Assembly (NCBI GenBank): GCA_028564705.1
Contig: JAPXFQ010001402.1
Location: 248,001 to 312,000 of the forward strand
Direction: 5' to 3'
Source of the DNA: Apricaphanius iberus
Taxonomy: Eukaryota; Chordata; Actinopteri; Cyprinodontiformes; Aphaniidae
DNA: 64,000 nt
Shown here: positions 1 through 10,993 of the stretch, piece after piece
Numbering within the stretch: position 1 is the stretch's first letter
How the letters are laid out: each line of letters opens with the position of its first letter
Position numbers and translations under genes: made by a program
Notes under the pieces: generated by a model
What the model was told of the DNA's origin: nothing
Database searches by the model: none
What the model saw: the letters and a program-made list of their open reading frames with translations, nothing else

Positions 1-849
1 GAATCCGTATATAAAAACCAAGACTCAAAATGCCTCACTCATTCACTAGAGGTCTCACGTTCAACATAAACCCTAAATCTGTCCCTGGTGCATTTTTGTC
101 TTGATAACATGTTTGCTTTACCTTTAATGAAGTAGCTCAAAGAGGGTCCAATGCACTTGTACAATATACTCACTGGATATTTGTTTTATACTGATAACCT
201 GTAATTAAACTGAATTACTCATTGCATTATATACCTTTTAAAAGAAAAATATTTATTTCAAATGTATGGACGGCAATAGTGAGCACAAGTTCTGCACATG
301 AATGAAATAGGGTTGGGACTATTCCCAGCATGAACTAACCAGTAAAGGATGTAAAACTGGCAACATTAGTATTTTTAACTAGCTTGACATTATATGTTGA
401 TGTGTATTAGTTTTCGTTTAACTACATTATCTGCAACATAACTTACAGTTTGAGTGGAGAGAAATGTCAAAAGTTGGCTGCCTTTTGCTGAAATTGGATC
501 AGTTGTTGAACATGTTCTGCTGACAGTCCCAGCCTGGTCAGCGGCGAGCATGAATTGATGAAGCTCAGCTGATAAGAGGTGAAACGTCTTCAAAGACAAA
601 TTACCAAGTCCAGTTGCGTTCGATTGAAATTTCCTTGATATAACCATGACCTGGATGATTGAGAATATTCACAGGCATATTGTAGGAAACATAAATTACC
701 TCATATTAACTGCTAAGATAAAGCAGGCCTGTTAAGCGGTCACCAGGAAATGTCCCGCCACTCCCTACACTCTGCACGCGCCTGTTTACAAGCCTCAGCA
801 CAGAAGCTCAGACTCCAACTACTTCACCTGCCAGGCAGCTAATAAAGAC
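1..849. other. Unassigned AT-rich sequence
   Basis: I see no supported gene here. Short open frames lack recognisable motifs. Nothing is classified with confidence. Confidence 0.5.
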
Positions 850-1228
850 AAACTTACCAGCAAAGGATGTACAGGCTTCACCTCTCTGTTTTTTCCCCCT
901 TTCTTTTCTCTGCTCCAGATTCGTGTTGTCTCTTCTTCATCAGCAGTGCCGCACCTTGTAGTGATGCTACGCCAAACCTTTGGGCTGTACCATTACGGTG
1001 TGTGTGGTTTTTTTTGTGTGTAAATTATAAAATAGCTATTTTGCCCGAATTTTTATTGATAGGTTACATAATTAAGAACAAACTCAACGGTGGGCAACTA
1101 ATTTATGTATTTTCTGAGCAATCTGCTTCTGTAATAGCTCAACTCTGTAATAATTTTTTGGGCCCCACCCCCAGGTACTGAGGCCCTATGCACTCTGCGT
1201 AACTTGCGTATGGACAGCGGCGGCCCTG
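850..1228. mobile_element. Terminal fragment of a hAT-like DNA transposon
   Basis: The last ~90 bases end in a GC-rich terminus (GCGGCGGCCCTG at 1217-1228) after a stretch that reads like the terminal inverted repeat of teleost hAT elements, whose termini typically start CAGGG in the opposite direction. The other end is not visible, so target duplication cannot be tested. The left boundary is a guess. Assignment is from recollection of the family end. Confidence 0.4.
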
Positions 1229-1426
1229 TCTACCACATTGTACCTAGGTATTTCAGTTGGATTTTCTTTTGAATATTTTAGATATTCTCTTTAAAAACAT
1301 CAAAAAATAGGCAAGTTCTCTGCAAATAACTTGTAGTCATGTTCCACTGAAAAATATGTGAATAGGTCACTGTACTGTGGTGATCTTTGGAGTACAGTAA
1401 CCTTGTAATTGTTCTTATGTTCTAAA

Positions 1427-2209
1427 AACCATCCATCCACTAATCTGTTTTGTTCTGTTCATCCAAGGTCGGGTAGCAGATGTACCTATGAAATCAAGTC
1501 TGCCCCCAGCCACTTGGGCCAGTTCCTCAGGGGAAATCCCAAGGAGCCCAGGCCAGCCAAGAAACATAGTACTTTAATCTGGGTCTCCTCCTAGTTGGAC
1601 GTGCAGGGAACACCTCATCGGGGAGGCTTCCAAGAGGAATCCTAACTAGACACCCAAGCCACCTTAATGGGATCTTCTCGATGTGGAGGAGCAGCGGCTC
1701 AACTCTGAGCCCCTCTTGGATGATTGAGCTTCTCATCATATTTCTAAGGGAGAGCCCTGCAAAGAAACCTCATTGCAGCCACTTGTATCCTTGTTTTCAT
1801 CCTTTTGCTCATTACCCAGAGCCTGTAACCAAAGATGACGGTAGGAATATAGATCAACCGATCAATCAACAGCTTCGTCTTTCAGCTCATCTCTCTCTTC
1901 ACCATGACGGACTGATCATGCCCACATCACTGCAGATGCAGCACATTTCCACCTATCAGTCTCTCATACAATTTACCCCTCATTTGTGAACAAAACCCTA
2001 AGATTCTCAAACTCTACCAGTAGGGGCAAGACCTCCTCCCTGATCAGGGGAAGGCACTCTACCTTTTACCAGCTCAAGACCATGGTCTTGGATTTTGGAG
2101 GTCTTGACGCCTTTACATTCAACCACGAACTGCTCCAGCGAAAGCTGGAAATCACATCCTGATGCAGCCATGAGGTACGCAAGATCTGCAAAAAGTAAAG
2201 ACCCTGTTC
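1427..2209 (-). mobile_element. RTE-like LINE 3' part (reverse transcriptase C-terminus), degenerate
   Basis: Read on the minus strand, 1739 down to 1527 encodes the typical C-terminal tail of teleost RTE-like LINE reverse transcriptases: an RSSIIQEGLRVEPLLL-like segment, then an LRWLGCLVRIP-like and an RPRLKYYVSWLAW-like segment. Upstream on that strand (about 1740-2209) several further blocks resemble the same RT, including a CTGCAAAAAG block near 2186, but in shifted frames. The 3' end on the minus strand is a GGATGGAT tail at about 1427-1436. It is a 5'-truncated, frameshifted fossil with no intact catalytic domain. Family is inferred from motif similarity; Rex3/Expander-type affiliation is possible but not shown. 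Confidence 0.6.
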
Positions 2210-2494
2210 TAAAAACCAGTTGGACCAGTTGGCATTGGTATTAAAACAATGACCTTGTAAAATGTACTCACTGGATACCATTCTCTGTGAACCTCCCAGA
2301 AGGTTATTATGTGAAAAGGCTGGCAGAGCAGTTGTTTCCAAATTATTGAAACCAGCCTATCTAGCACCAACAGTCAAGCCAGTTTAAAAGTCACTCAAAA
2401 TCCCCCAATCGTCCTCATTGCCTAAATGCATTTAGATTCAGTTTTAGATCAGAACCTATGATTATATTAATTTTATGTAATAAGAAGAATGATA

Positions 2495-2862
2495 GGGGCT
2501 GCACGGTGGCGCAGTGGTTAGCGCTGTTGCCTTGCAGCAAGAAGGTCGTGGGTTCGTATCCCGGCCCAGGGTCTTTCTGCATGGAGTTTGCATGTTCTCC
2601 CCGTGTATGCGTGGGTTCTCTCCGGGTACTCCGGCTTCCTCCCACAGTCCAAAAACATGCATGATAGGTGAATTGATCACTCTAAATTGTCCCTAGGAAT
2701 GAATGTGAGTGTGAATGGTTGTCTGTCTCTCTGTGTTGGCCCTGCAACAGACTGGCGTCCTGTTCAGAGTGTACCCTGCCTAACGCCTGATAATTGCTGG
2801 GATAGGCTCCAGCTGCCCCGTGACCCTGAATTGGATAAGCGGTTAAGAAGATGGATGGATGG
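2495..2862 (+). mobile_element. tRNA-derived SINE, full length, with 13-bp target duplication
   Basis: The element starts GGGGCTGCACGGTGGCGCAG. It carries an A-box-like block (TGGCGCAGTGGTTAGC, 2507-2522) and a B-box-like block (GGTTCGTATCC, near 2552), the internal RNA polymerase III promoter layout of tRNA-derived SINEs. The 3' end is GATAAGCGGTTAAGAAG followed by an ATGG microsatellite tail. It is flanked by a perfect 13-base direct repeat, AAGAAGAATGATA at 2482-2494 and 2863-2875, the signature of target-primed reverse transcription. The body is, by eye, identical to the copy at 15649-16019, so both were inserted recently. It encodes no protein; LINE enzymes act in trans. Confidence 0.9.
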
Positions 2863-2875
2863 AAGAAGAATGATA

Positions 2876-3937
2876 ATGATATAAGGCCAAAACAAATATT
2901 AAATTAGATTGGTTCCTTCCCTAATACTCACAAAATATGTCAGTTTCACACATGTCTTCACCAAGAAACTCTAATTTGCCGCCTTTAAAGTCTGTGTTTA
3001 TGTTCATTCAGAACAAATATCCTCCTGGATCCGAGAGCAGCTAATGTCATTCTTGCTAAAGTTCTGCTCAGAGCATTACAAAATCGCACTAAAATTGCAA
3101 TCAGAACATCTTGATTGAACCAACTACAAGGCTTAATCTCATTTAGGTTTTTAAAGGGACAAAATGGAAAAAGTCCAAATTACACAACTGCTCATTATCT
3201 TGAAAGCCATCAGCTTAATTGAGAAACAACGTATAATGGCCCTATACCATTTCTTTTTACATTAAGGTTTGGTAATGCTGAACTTGAAAATTATTCTTTG
3301 AGACTTTCAAGAGTGATCCCATTGGGTTGCTCCTTTTAAATACTGCTTAATAAGCTAACTTGTTGGCATTTCTTATAATTGTATATATCCTCGCCAACAT
3401 AGATTAAGTATAGAAAAAGATAGTGGCATAGCATCCACTGTTTTCCAACAGCTTCACATGAGATAAAGCCACATAAAATTAAAGAAGGTAATGGTTTACC
3501 TTTCTAATCCGATTACGTACATTATTGAGTTGTGCGAATCTACAGTTCATCCCTTATTCCCTTTGCTCTCCTTTTTCTACATTTCATGTTATAGCCTTCT
3601 TTGAAAGGGGATGAGTACATTTTTTTACCTCAAAATCTACATATAAGGACCAAAGATAACAAGGAATAAAAAGCTGATAATCTTGACAATTCATTAAAGG
3701 TCTCGTTCACTGGGATGCCAAATAATACTTGTTCTTTTTTAAATATGATTGGTCATCATATATTGTATATGCATGCTGCATATCAAAATTTTTTCAACCC
3801 CCATTGCCTTCATTAGCCACAGAAAGGAAATAGACTATACAAATGAATGAGTCTAAAACAGCCAGTCCTTTATACATAACAGGGCAAATTAGAATTCAGG
3901 GTCTTTCCTACCTTGCTTTCTGACCATCAATGGGAAG
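2876..3937. other. Unassigned AT-rich sequence
   Basis: No open frame of note and no repeat I can name. The last five bases (GCTGT, 3938-3942) after this stretch are the left target duplication of the provirus. Confidence 0.5.
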
Positions 3938-3942
3938 GCTGT

Positions 3943-4452
3943 TGTAATGGCATTTAAGACTCTTAATAAAGATGAGCGAGATTCCTTTAAGAGTTTGGAG
4001 GTTTTAATAAAAGTTGAATTGATCATACAGGAGAACAGCACAGATCACAGTGAATGCTTAATGCTGCCCCCCTCCTAACTCCCCAACTACCTACTACCCC
4101 ACCACCTAACAAGCTCATATGAAAATAAGTATTTATAAAGTTCAGCAACCTTGCCTCTATCACTTTGAAGACACAACTATTAACCTCAGGGTGGGGATAT
4201 CTCCGGATGAAGACATCTGGCTCTTTAGCTGTGAATAAGTGACTTTTGACATATACAAAACAATGGCAATAGCTTGGGTTATATGTAACACAATAAGAGA
4301 AACTCTTAAAACTAAGTATGTAAGAAGAATCAATATTTTTTCCGGCAGTGATGTCTTCTCTAACCTCGAACTCAACACCTTTTGTCTGGCTCCTCTGCTC
4401 TCAGTGTTAATAATACTAGAGATTAATCATAATAATACATTTTTCGATCACA
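3943..4452 (-). repeat. 3' LTR of the provirus
   Basis: 510 bp, reading TGTGATCG to CCATTACA on the minus strand. A TATA-like box (minus-strand TATAAAT, + 4131-4137) and, 120 bp downstream, an ATTAAA polyadenylation signal (+ 4003-4008) give a U3-R-U5 layout. No strong polypurine tract precedes it; the nearest purine-rich run is GGGTAGGAGA just outside the boundary. Confidence 0.93.
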
Positions 4453-6009
4453 GTCTCCTACCCATTTATCTAATCTCAAAGATAAATCAAAATACTAAGA
4501 AAAATTAACAATCAACACTAACAATTACTAACCTAAGAGATGGGCAGCATTCAAAAAGAAAGACAATAAAAGTGGTTCAAATAATTTCAAATATTACATG
4601 TCACATTGAATCATATCTAACAAAATTATCTAATCTAAGCATCCATCTTAATGACATTATCTGAACTTCATAACAGCATCCCATACAAAAATCCCGCTAG
4701 GGCGTAAGATAAGCAACCTCCCAACTATGGTCGTGTTGTCCTTGCTCACGACAGGCGGGCAAAAGTATGAGACGGCCCCTAGCCCCAAGGTGGCACTCCT
4801 GTTTGGTTCCTCATTAGTCAGGATGCATAAACGTAACTGCAAAACAAAGAAAAGGGGCACAATGTTAGGCAGTATCAATCCACTTAACAACAAAAATCAA
4901 AACAATTCTAAATATAAATTGAAACATGTACTCTTCCCTTAAATGAGTCAGGCATCCACAGCGTGAACCTCAAAATCAAGATCAGTCACTCTTTGCTCAG
5001 CACCACAGTGACCCTTTAAGAGGTTATCCAAAAGAACAAATCAGTAGTAATCAACCATAATATAAAACAAACAAGGGAAAATATTGTATGCAATGATGCT
5101 AATGATTAGACATGTTAAAAATCAAGACTAAAAATCTAAAATTCTGTCATCCCCCTTTTTCATTCTTAACTAACAACTAAGTATGAAAAACTAAAGAACA
5201 AAAAAAATAAAAAAAATAAAAATATCAAAACTTAAGTGAATAAAGGACTAAAGCTAAAACAAAACATTACTGTAAATGAAATTGATTTGAATAAATGAAA
5301 TGGAACAATAAATGAATAATACAAATTTAAAATGTTACTGAAAAATGTAAAAAACAAAAACAAACTACAACAAAAACAAATTTTATTGAAAATGATTGAA
5401 TGAAGAGTAATGTCGGAAAAAAACAAACATGAAAATGAAAAATCAAATCAAACCCCTCTTTTCTCTGTCATCTCTGGGATGAGACCGCTAAACCTCCTTA
5501 GAAAAATACAATACATCAGTCACAGGGAAAAAACATCAGACAACCTAATTCACAAAGTGATTTAAAGGAAGTCGTCATACACCTGTAAACTAATTAATTA
5601 TATAATTTGAGGTCATTCAGCAAGTCCATACCTGTTTCATCTTCAAACAGTTCTTCTTTCCCATCTCCATCTCGTCGAATCGAGTCTGCATCAGGCCCGT
5701 AGGTGACCTCTGCATCAGTTCAGCTCAGGTGACCTCTCGTCCCTGCTGCAGAGTCCAAACGACGCCCCCTATCAAAAACCAGAACACAAAAAATATCAAA
5801 ATCACAAAATCACAATATCACAGTCGTCATTGCTCTGGATCCCCAGAGCGTTGACAAATGTGTCTCCTTCATTTCTTCACGTCCCATGATTCGATGATTA
5901 GTGAGGGAAAAAAAAGTGTTGAATCACAGTTTTTCAAATCAAGTTTTGTGTCAGAGTCTACTTCTCTCAGTTTTTCTGCTTCAGCAGTGGTAGGTTTGTC
6001 CAAAATCGA
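4453..6009 (-). other. Provirus 3' interior without recognisable env
   Basis: This is where envelope would be expected. Only short broken frames occur, including a hydrophobic stretch on the minus strand around 4820-4893 and an A/T-rich low-complexity block at 5150-5450. I cannot support an envelope gene; either it is deleted or decayed beyond recognition. Confidence 0.5.
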
Positions 6010-6158
6010 TCCAGTCACTCTTTCACACCACTGGCATGCACCCAAGTGGCTCTCTCAGTGACTTTGACAGTGGTGAAGGTCACCAGAAGAACTTGAAAAG
6101 GCCCTTGCCATTTTTTAGTTCTCCAGTGTTTTCGCCTCAGATCCCCGATCAAAAGATC
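6010..6158 (-). pseudogene. Integrase C-terminal (SH3-like) remnant, out of frame with pol
   Basis: Past the stop that ends the long pol frame, minus-strand sequence continues with a GDLRRKHW-like, then a PFQVLLVTFTTVKV-like and ATWVHAS-like segment. Retroviral integrases of the gamma type end this way. A stop and a frameshift separate it from the upstream frame, so the integrase tail is broken. Confidence 0.65.
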
Positions 6159-8921
6159 CTAGGTTACCCAGTCTCCAGGTCTGATCGGATGGAGTGGTCC
6201 CGCTGCCACTTGTTGGTGTACCTGGTTAAGAGTCTCAGAGAGATTTTTGCAGTGAGAAATCATTACATCATCACATAGGTCTGTAGAGAGGTGTGGTCTT
6301 GCAGGTGGGCTTAACCCCACCTCAGGAGGTCTGCCAAAAGAAATCTCAAAAGGACTCAGGTTGTTTTTGGCTCTTTTTCTCATTCTCATGTAAAACAAAG
6401 CCAGAGGCAAAGCTCTGACCCAAGACAGTCCTGTTTCTTCACAACACTTAGAAAGCTTAGCTTCTAAAGTGCCATTTTCACGTTCGACAGAAAACCACAC
6501 CCCCTCTCCTGTTTTACAACTGGCTTTTTCCCATGCTGTTATCTCAGAAGAGGTGGCAAAACTTTGCATAGTGGTTAAATCAGACATGTCAGGTAATTCA
6601 TCTATCTGCTCAATCGCAGCACAGGTAGTCATAACCGGTTGAACTGCGGCAGCTTTGGCGGCAGCATCAGCCTTGGCATTTCCAAGACTCACAGCATCCT
6701 TGGACATTGGGTGAGCAGCACAATTCACAACAGCAATTTTGGATGGCAACAAAATCGCATCAAGGAGGTCAGCAACCTGTGATGCATTCAAAATCGGCTT
6801 ACCATCAGACTTCAAGAACCTTCTGTGTCTCCACAGAGCTCCAAAATGGTGGACCACGCCCACCGCATAGCTGCTGTCACTGTATATGGTAACTGCTTTA
6901 TCTTTAGCCAGCTCACAGGCCTTCGTCAACGCAACCAACTCTGCCGTCCGGGCAGAAAAATGTGACGAAAGGCTTCCTGCACACAAAGTACAATGGTCAG
7001 AACAAACAGAATAACCCACTCTGCTTTTACCCCTGGCATCTCTGAAAGCTGTGCCTTCAACGTAGAGAATCATGTCTGGATTCTCCAGTGGAGTGTGTGA
7101 CAAATCAAGGCGAGGTTTACACAGTACCTCAAATTCCCTTTGGCAGTCTCGGGGGTCTCCGTCATCCCCTGTGGGTAGCAACCTGGCAGGATTGAGAACA
7201 TCACATCTCACCTCATCAACCATTTGAATAAATGGTTTACCTGTGTCTGGCCAAGCCAGAACGATGGGGCTTTGCAGAGCTTTCTTAAGGTCCTCAAATG
7301 ACCGCAAAGCCTCAGGGGTCCACTGGACAGCATCAGAGGCTGTCATATTCCTGCCATGAATCAAATCAGAGAGTGGTTTTTCCAACACTGCGTAGTCCAG
7401 AATGAAATTCCGGCAATACGACGTCAAACCCAAGAAAGACACTATCTGTTTCTTGGTTACTGGTCTCTGCAACCGCTGAACAGCAGCAACTCTTTTGGAA
7501 AAAAGAAATTTCGACCACTTGGAAACCACATGACCCCTAAAAATAACCTCTGATTTTGCAAACTGCAGCTTCGATAAGCTGGCTTTGTGCCCACAAGCAT
7601 GCAAATGCTTCAACAACTTGACAGTGTCTCTCTCACACTGTTCCTTAGATGGAGAAAAAATCATCAGACCATCAACAAACTGTATCAGGGCGGAGCCAAG
7701 TGACAGCTCAAGCCCTTCCAAGCTCTCCTTTAACGCCGTGTTAAAAATAGTGGGAGCTTCAACGTAGCTTTGTGGAAGTCTAGTAAAGGTGAGCATTTTC
7801 CCTTCAAACTCAAAAGCAAACCAAAACTGGCTGTCAGGGTCCACAGGAACAATGAAGAAAGCATTACTGACGTCCACCACTGAGAAATAAGTAGCTGAAG
7901 GGGGCACTTGCGCTAGCAAAGTGCACGGATTTGGGAAACCTGATGCCCTCGGCATCACAGCAGCATTTACACGTTTCAAATCCTGCACAAAACTCCATTC
8001 CTCCCCTTTTTCGCTGATTTCCTTCAGTGGAAAAATCGGACTACGAACAGGTGAATCAGTACATTCAACAATGATTCCTGCTTTTAACAGCGAATCGAAC
8101 ACTGGTTTGATCTCACGTACGGCTTCTGGTTTCAACGGGTACTGGCGTTGTACGGGTCGAAAAGAAGATTTTGGTGTTATTTTAATGGGTGTACAACCCT
8201 TAATTAACCCCACATCATGTGAATTTTTTGCCCACAAATCATTCGGAACCCCTTTGAGCAAAGGATGCATTTCTGAGTCGTCGGTCGCAACTTCATCATG
8301 TAGAAAAACATGAGAAAGCATCTCATCAGGGTCTTCAGTTAAATGAATCACCCTGGTGACATGCACGGTGGAGATGAGCGAACGTTTGTAAAGTTTAGCA
8401 GATCTGGAGTAGAGGATGGAACGGTCACTCTCAGTTCGCTCCCAATCAGAAGCTGACTGAGCGCGATGTACAAGGTCAGATACCATTTCCCACTCTACAC
8501 TCTCAGGTTTAGATAGGGAAATGTATGGATCACATTTCTGGAATCGGTAGAGCGTTTTCTGTTCAGGTGTGAGACAGATGGTCACTGCTGATGTATGTGT
8601 GTCCCACAAAATAGAAGTTATGTTCAAAGTGTCTGTGTCTGAGGTGAACCATGCCTGCTCATATTCTATGTCTGGTCCTGCAAAAACATGTGTTGTGCAA
8701 TGTAGTTCCTCCTCTGGCATAAAAACAGAAGCTGGACTTACCAGGTTCTGAGCAGTCTGTAGGAAAGTTTTGGTCGTGGTACCTGTTAACAGCTTCCACT
8801 GGTATTCATGTCTGAGATCATGAGGCGTGTGTTTCACTGCTGTCAGGATTGGTGTCTCCTGTGCAGGAACAACTTCAATGCCTTGGGGTGACGAAAAAAG
8901 AGAAATGTTAAGCTTGCACAT
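6159..8921 (-). pseudogene. pol: ERV pol: RT, RNase H and truncated integrase (inactivated)
   Basis: 920-codon open frame. Codons ~230-440 are reverse transcriptase: the first catalytic block (FSVVDVSNAFF) is kept, but the YXDD box reads FVDG, losing the second metal-binding Asp, and the LPQG block reads LPQS. Codons ~610-750 are RNase H; the first acidic residue block is VEG instead of the usual TDG, while AELVAL, YSDSS and the NAKAD block remain. Codons ~770-900 hold only the last part of integrase (VERENGTL with the final Glu, LSPFEISFGRPP). The HHCC zinc finger and the first two catalytic Asp regions are missing in an apparently frame-preserving deletion. The next upstream frame (protease) is in the same register, separated by one TGA at 8925-8927. 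The product cannot be an active polymerase or integrase. Confidence 0.9.
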
Positions 8922-8927
8922 TAAATC

Positions 8928-9767
8928 TCAGCCTAATAAGTTCACAGGACATTGCTCAGAGATTAAGAATCCATGTTTAAAAGCTGGCCCATCTCCCAAT
9001 TGACAACGGAGTGGGTAACTGAATCGTTCTTTCACAACCTGACCAGATGCTGAAATTGAGAAGACATGGTTCCCACTGAGTTTTGGCGATGGACGTAGAG
9101 CTGTGTGCTTCAACACAGAATGAGTTGCGCCAGAATCGACCATGCATTCTATAGTTGTACCTGAGACAGTGAGAGACAGGACAGGTAAGGCTTTGTACGC
9201 ATCAGAAGTCAGTTGTGCGTACGTACCTGACAGTGGCATTTGTTGTTGTTCTAAATGTGCAATGGCTTCTTTAATCAAAGTGTGAGGGTTAGAACTTTGA
9301 TCTAAATGGTTAGTGCAGGAAGCAAGTTCTTCATTACTGGCAATCTCATTTAAACTTGCAGCATTTTCATTGCTGCCATCACGATTTACATCACAAAAAA
9401 CAACATCTCCATCATCAACAGGTTGTTCATTACAAACAACATTTTCATCTATAACATCATCACTAAAATCTGATTGATTGTCACTTTCAGAATGTATTTC
9501 ATCATCACATTCAGATATTTCATCACTTACAAAGTGAACATGTGTGTCTGTGTTTGTTTGTGTGTGCGTCAGACCTCTAAATCCAAAAGCTGGTGAAACG
9601 GAGAAATCTCCTGTCTGTTTGGAACCTGAACTCAGGAAATGAAGGTCTGACGCCAGTCTGTGTGTCAGGTGCGGTAGGGAAAGCTGGGAAAGAAGCAGAA
9701 ACAGCAGACCAACTAACACAGTGATTTTCCTGTTTATTACGTTCGGGTAAAAGTAACGTATTTCCAC
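8928..9767 (-). pseudogene. ERV protease region (retropepsin) with acidic linker
   Basis: 279-codon frame. The active-site motif of a retroviral aspartic protease, VDSGATHS, lies at about residue 210, followed by a flap-like hydrophobic segment and a C-terminal NLLG that is the usual ILGRD-type helix motif, cut by an in-frame TGA. Upstream lies a long acidic Asp/Glu/Ser stretch (residues ~80-150), perhaps gag-protease linker. The first ~70 residues are in a gag-derived region and look degenerate. The protease core appears largely complete; whether it is expressed is unknown because gag is gutted. Confidence 0.85.
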
Positions 9768-9819
9768 ACCGTCTTGTCATCACACCAGAACCATCAAACC
9801 TTCTCTTCACCCCCTTGTG

Positions 9820-9876
9820 ATTCGCCTTTCTGTCGCGAAACACAGCTTCAGCCTGCCACAGCAGAAACACCCTTCT
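9820..9876 (-). pseudogene. Nucleocapsid zinc-knuckle remnant
   Basis: On the minus strand one frame reads GCFCCGRLKLCFATERR, close to the CX2CX4HX4C knuckle of retroviral nucleocapsid, but without the spacing and His needed to bind zinc. It sits between the gag start and the protease, the expected place. Short, so the call is tentative. Confidence 0.45.
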
Positions 9877-9954
9877 CTGATGTCCAATATTTTTCTTTAA
9901 ACCTTTATGAAAAATGGTCTTCGCCAATTAATTTTCTTCAGAAATTAATTTCTG

Positions 9955-10119
9955 CTAAAGTTTCTCCACATCTGAGAGCTCCAAACTACCGCCGATAGGA
10001 AAACCCCAGTTATTAACCCAGAAAGTGACATACTGTACACCTTCCGAGCCAAACTTGGTGCCCATGAAGCGGCACTCAGGGCTGTCCGGAGGAGGAAGCT
10101 TAGTTTTTGCTGAGCCCAT
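9955..10119 (-). pseudogene. gag: ERV gag N-terminal remnant (matrix start)
   Basis: A minus-strand ATG at 10119 begins MGSAKTK, a Gly-2 start of the kind N-myristoylated in retroviral matrix proteins, about 340 bases after the primer-binding site. The frame runs ~55 codons, then stops. Capsid is not recognisable between here and the nucleocapsid-like block, so most of gag is deleted. An in-frame upstream ATG at 10158 exists; I prefer the MG start by family rule. Confidence 0.55.
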
Positions 10120-10455
10120 CTTCTCAAAGTTTGAGAAGAGGTCAGCAAAACCCCTCAATTAAATCTCACAAAGCGAAACTATTTCTAAACGACGCACAGT
10201 ACTGCGTTCGCAAAGCATCGCAACAATGTACAAACATTTTTTTCCTTTTAAAAATTAAGATCAACGAAAAATTAAGATAAGAAGAAATCTCTCTCACCCG
10301 GGCGTGCGTCCTTCCAGACAGCGCACGGAAGCCCAAGGAGGACCAAATCCCCGCTTTCTCCGAAGATGGGAGTTCACGGGCCGGTCGCTGATCCCGGGTC
10401 GTCCAGACAACTTGGTTCTCCTTTGGAACCCGATCCGCTGTTGGAAGCCGAAAAA

Positions 10456-10468
10456 CGTTTGGGCGCCA
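10456..10468 (-). promoter_or_regulatory. Retroviral primer-binding site, tRNA-Lys-like
   Basis: Minus strand reads TGGCGCCCAAACG four bases after the LTR end. TGGCGCCC is the standard complement of a tRNA-Lys 3' end; the following bases resemble the Lys1,2 type with one extra base. This fixes the provirus orientation as minus. Confidence 0.85.
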
Positions 10469-10472
10469 AGAA

Positions 10473-10988
10473 TGTAATGGCATTTAAGACTCTTAATAAA
10501 GATGAGAGAGATTCCTTTAAGAGTTTGGAGGTTTTAATAAAAGTTGAATTGATCATACAGGAGAACAGCACAGATCACAGTGAATGCTGAATGCTGCCCC
10601 CCTCCTAACTCCTCCATTCCAACTACCTACTACCCCACCACCTAACAAGCTCATATGAAAATAAGTATTTATAAAGTTCAGCAACCTTGCCTCTATCACT
10701 TTGAAGACACAACTATTAACCTCAGGGTGGGGATATCTCCGGATGAAGACATCTGGCTCTTTAGCTGTGAATAAGTGACTTTTGACATATACAAAACAAT
10801 GGCAATAGCTTGGGTTATATGTAACACAATAAGAGAAACTCTCAAAACTAAGTATGTAAGAAGAATCAATATTTTCTCCGGCAGTGATGTCTTCTCTAAC
10901 CTCGAACTCAACACCTGTTGTCTGGCTCCTCTGCTCTCAGTGTTAATAATACTAGAGATTAATCATAATAATAAATTTTTCGATCACA
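10473..10988 (-). repeat. 5' LTR of the provirus
   Basis: 516 bp; same TATA-like box (+ 10667-10673) and ATTAAA signal (+ 10533-10538) as its partner. It differs by six substitutions and a 6-bp insertion in the C-rich tract near 10611. Because both LTRs are identical at integration, this is roughly 1.2 percent divergence. Confidence 0.93.
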
Positions 10989-10993
10989 GCTGT

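Larger units (their letters stand above)
3943..10988 (-). mobile_element. Endogenous retrovirus, complete provirus structure, coding-defective
   Basis: Two direct LTR repeats (3943-4452 and 10473-10988) bound a 6-kb interior read on the minus strand. The provirus is flanked by a perfect 5-bp duplication, GCTGT at 3938-3942 and 10989-10993. LTR ends are TGTGAT...ATTACA on the minus strand. Order 5'-3' is LTR, primer site, gag start, nucleocapsid-like knuckle, aspartic protease, RT, RNase H, integrase C-terminal part, LTR. The pol sequence resembles fish gamma/epsilon-type retroviruses (single gag-pro-pol frame, integrase tail with a PFQVLL...TWVHAS segment). No env is recognisable. Most of gag and the integrase N-terminus and first catalytic residues are deleted. 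The LTRs differ by about 6 substitutions and one 6-bp indel, so the insertion is young although the copy is defective. Confidence 0.93.

Noticed and set aside
867..1181. Open frame of 104 codons, possible gene
   Set aside because: No domain, low-complexity N-terminus, and overlap with a transposon end.
2507..2570. tRNA gene
   Set aside because: A- and B-box-like blocks are present, but no cloverleaf closes and the sequence continues as a SINE with target duplications; same for 13845, 15649 and 40545.
5232..5426. Hydrophobic minus-strand frame as envelope membrane segment
   Set aside because: It is a translation of an A/T-rich low-complexity tract, without Cys pattern, signal peptide or furin-like site.
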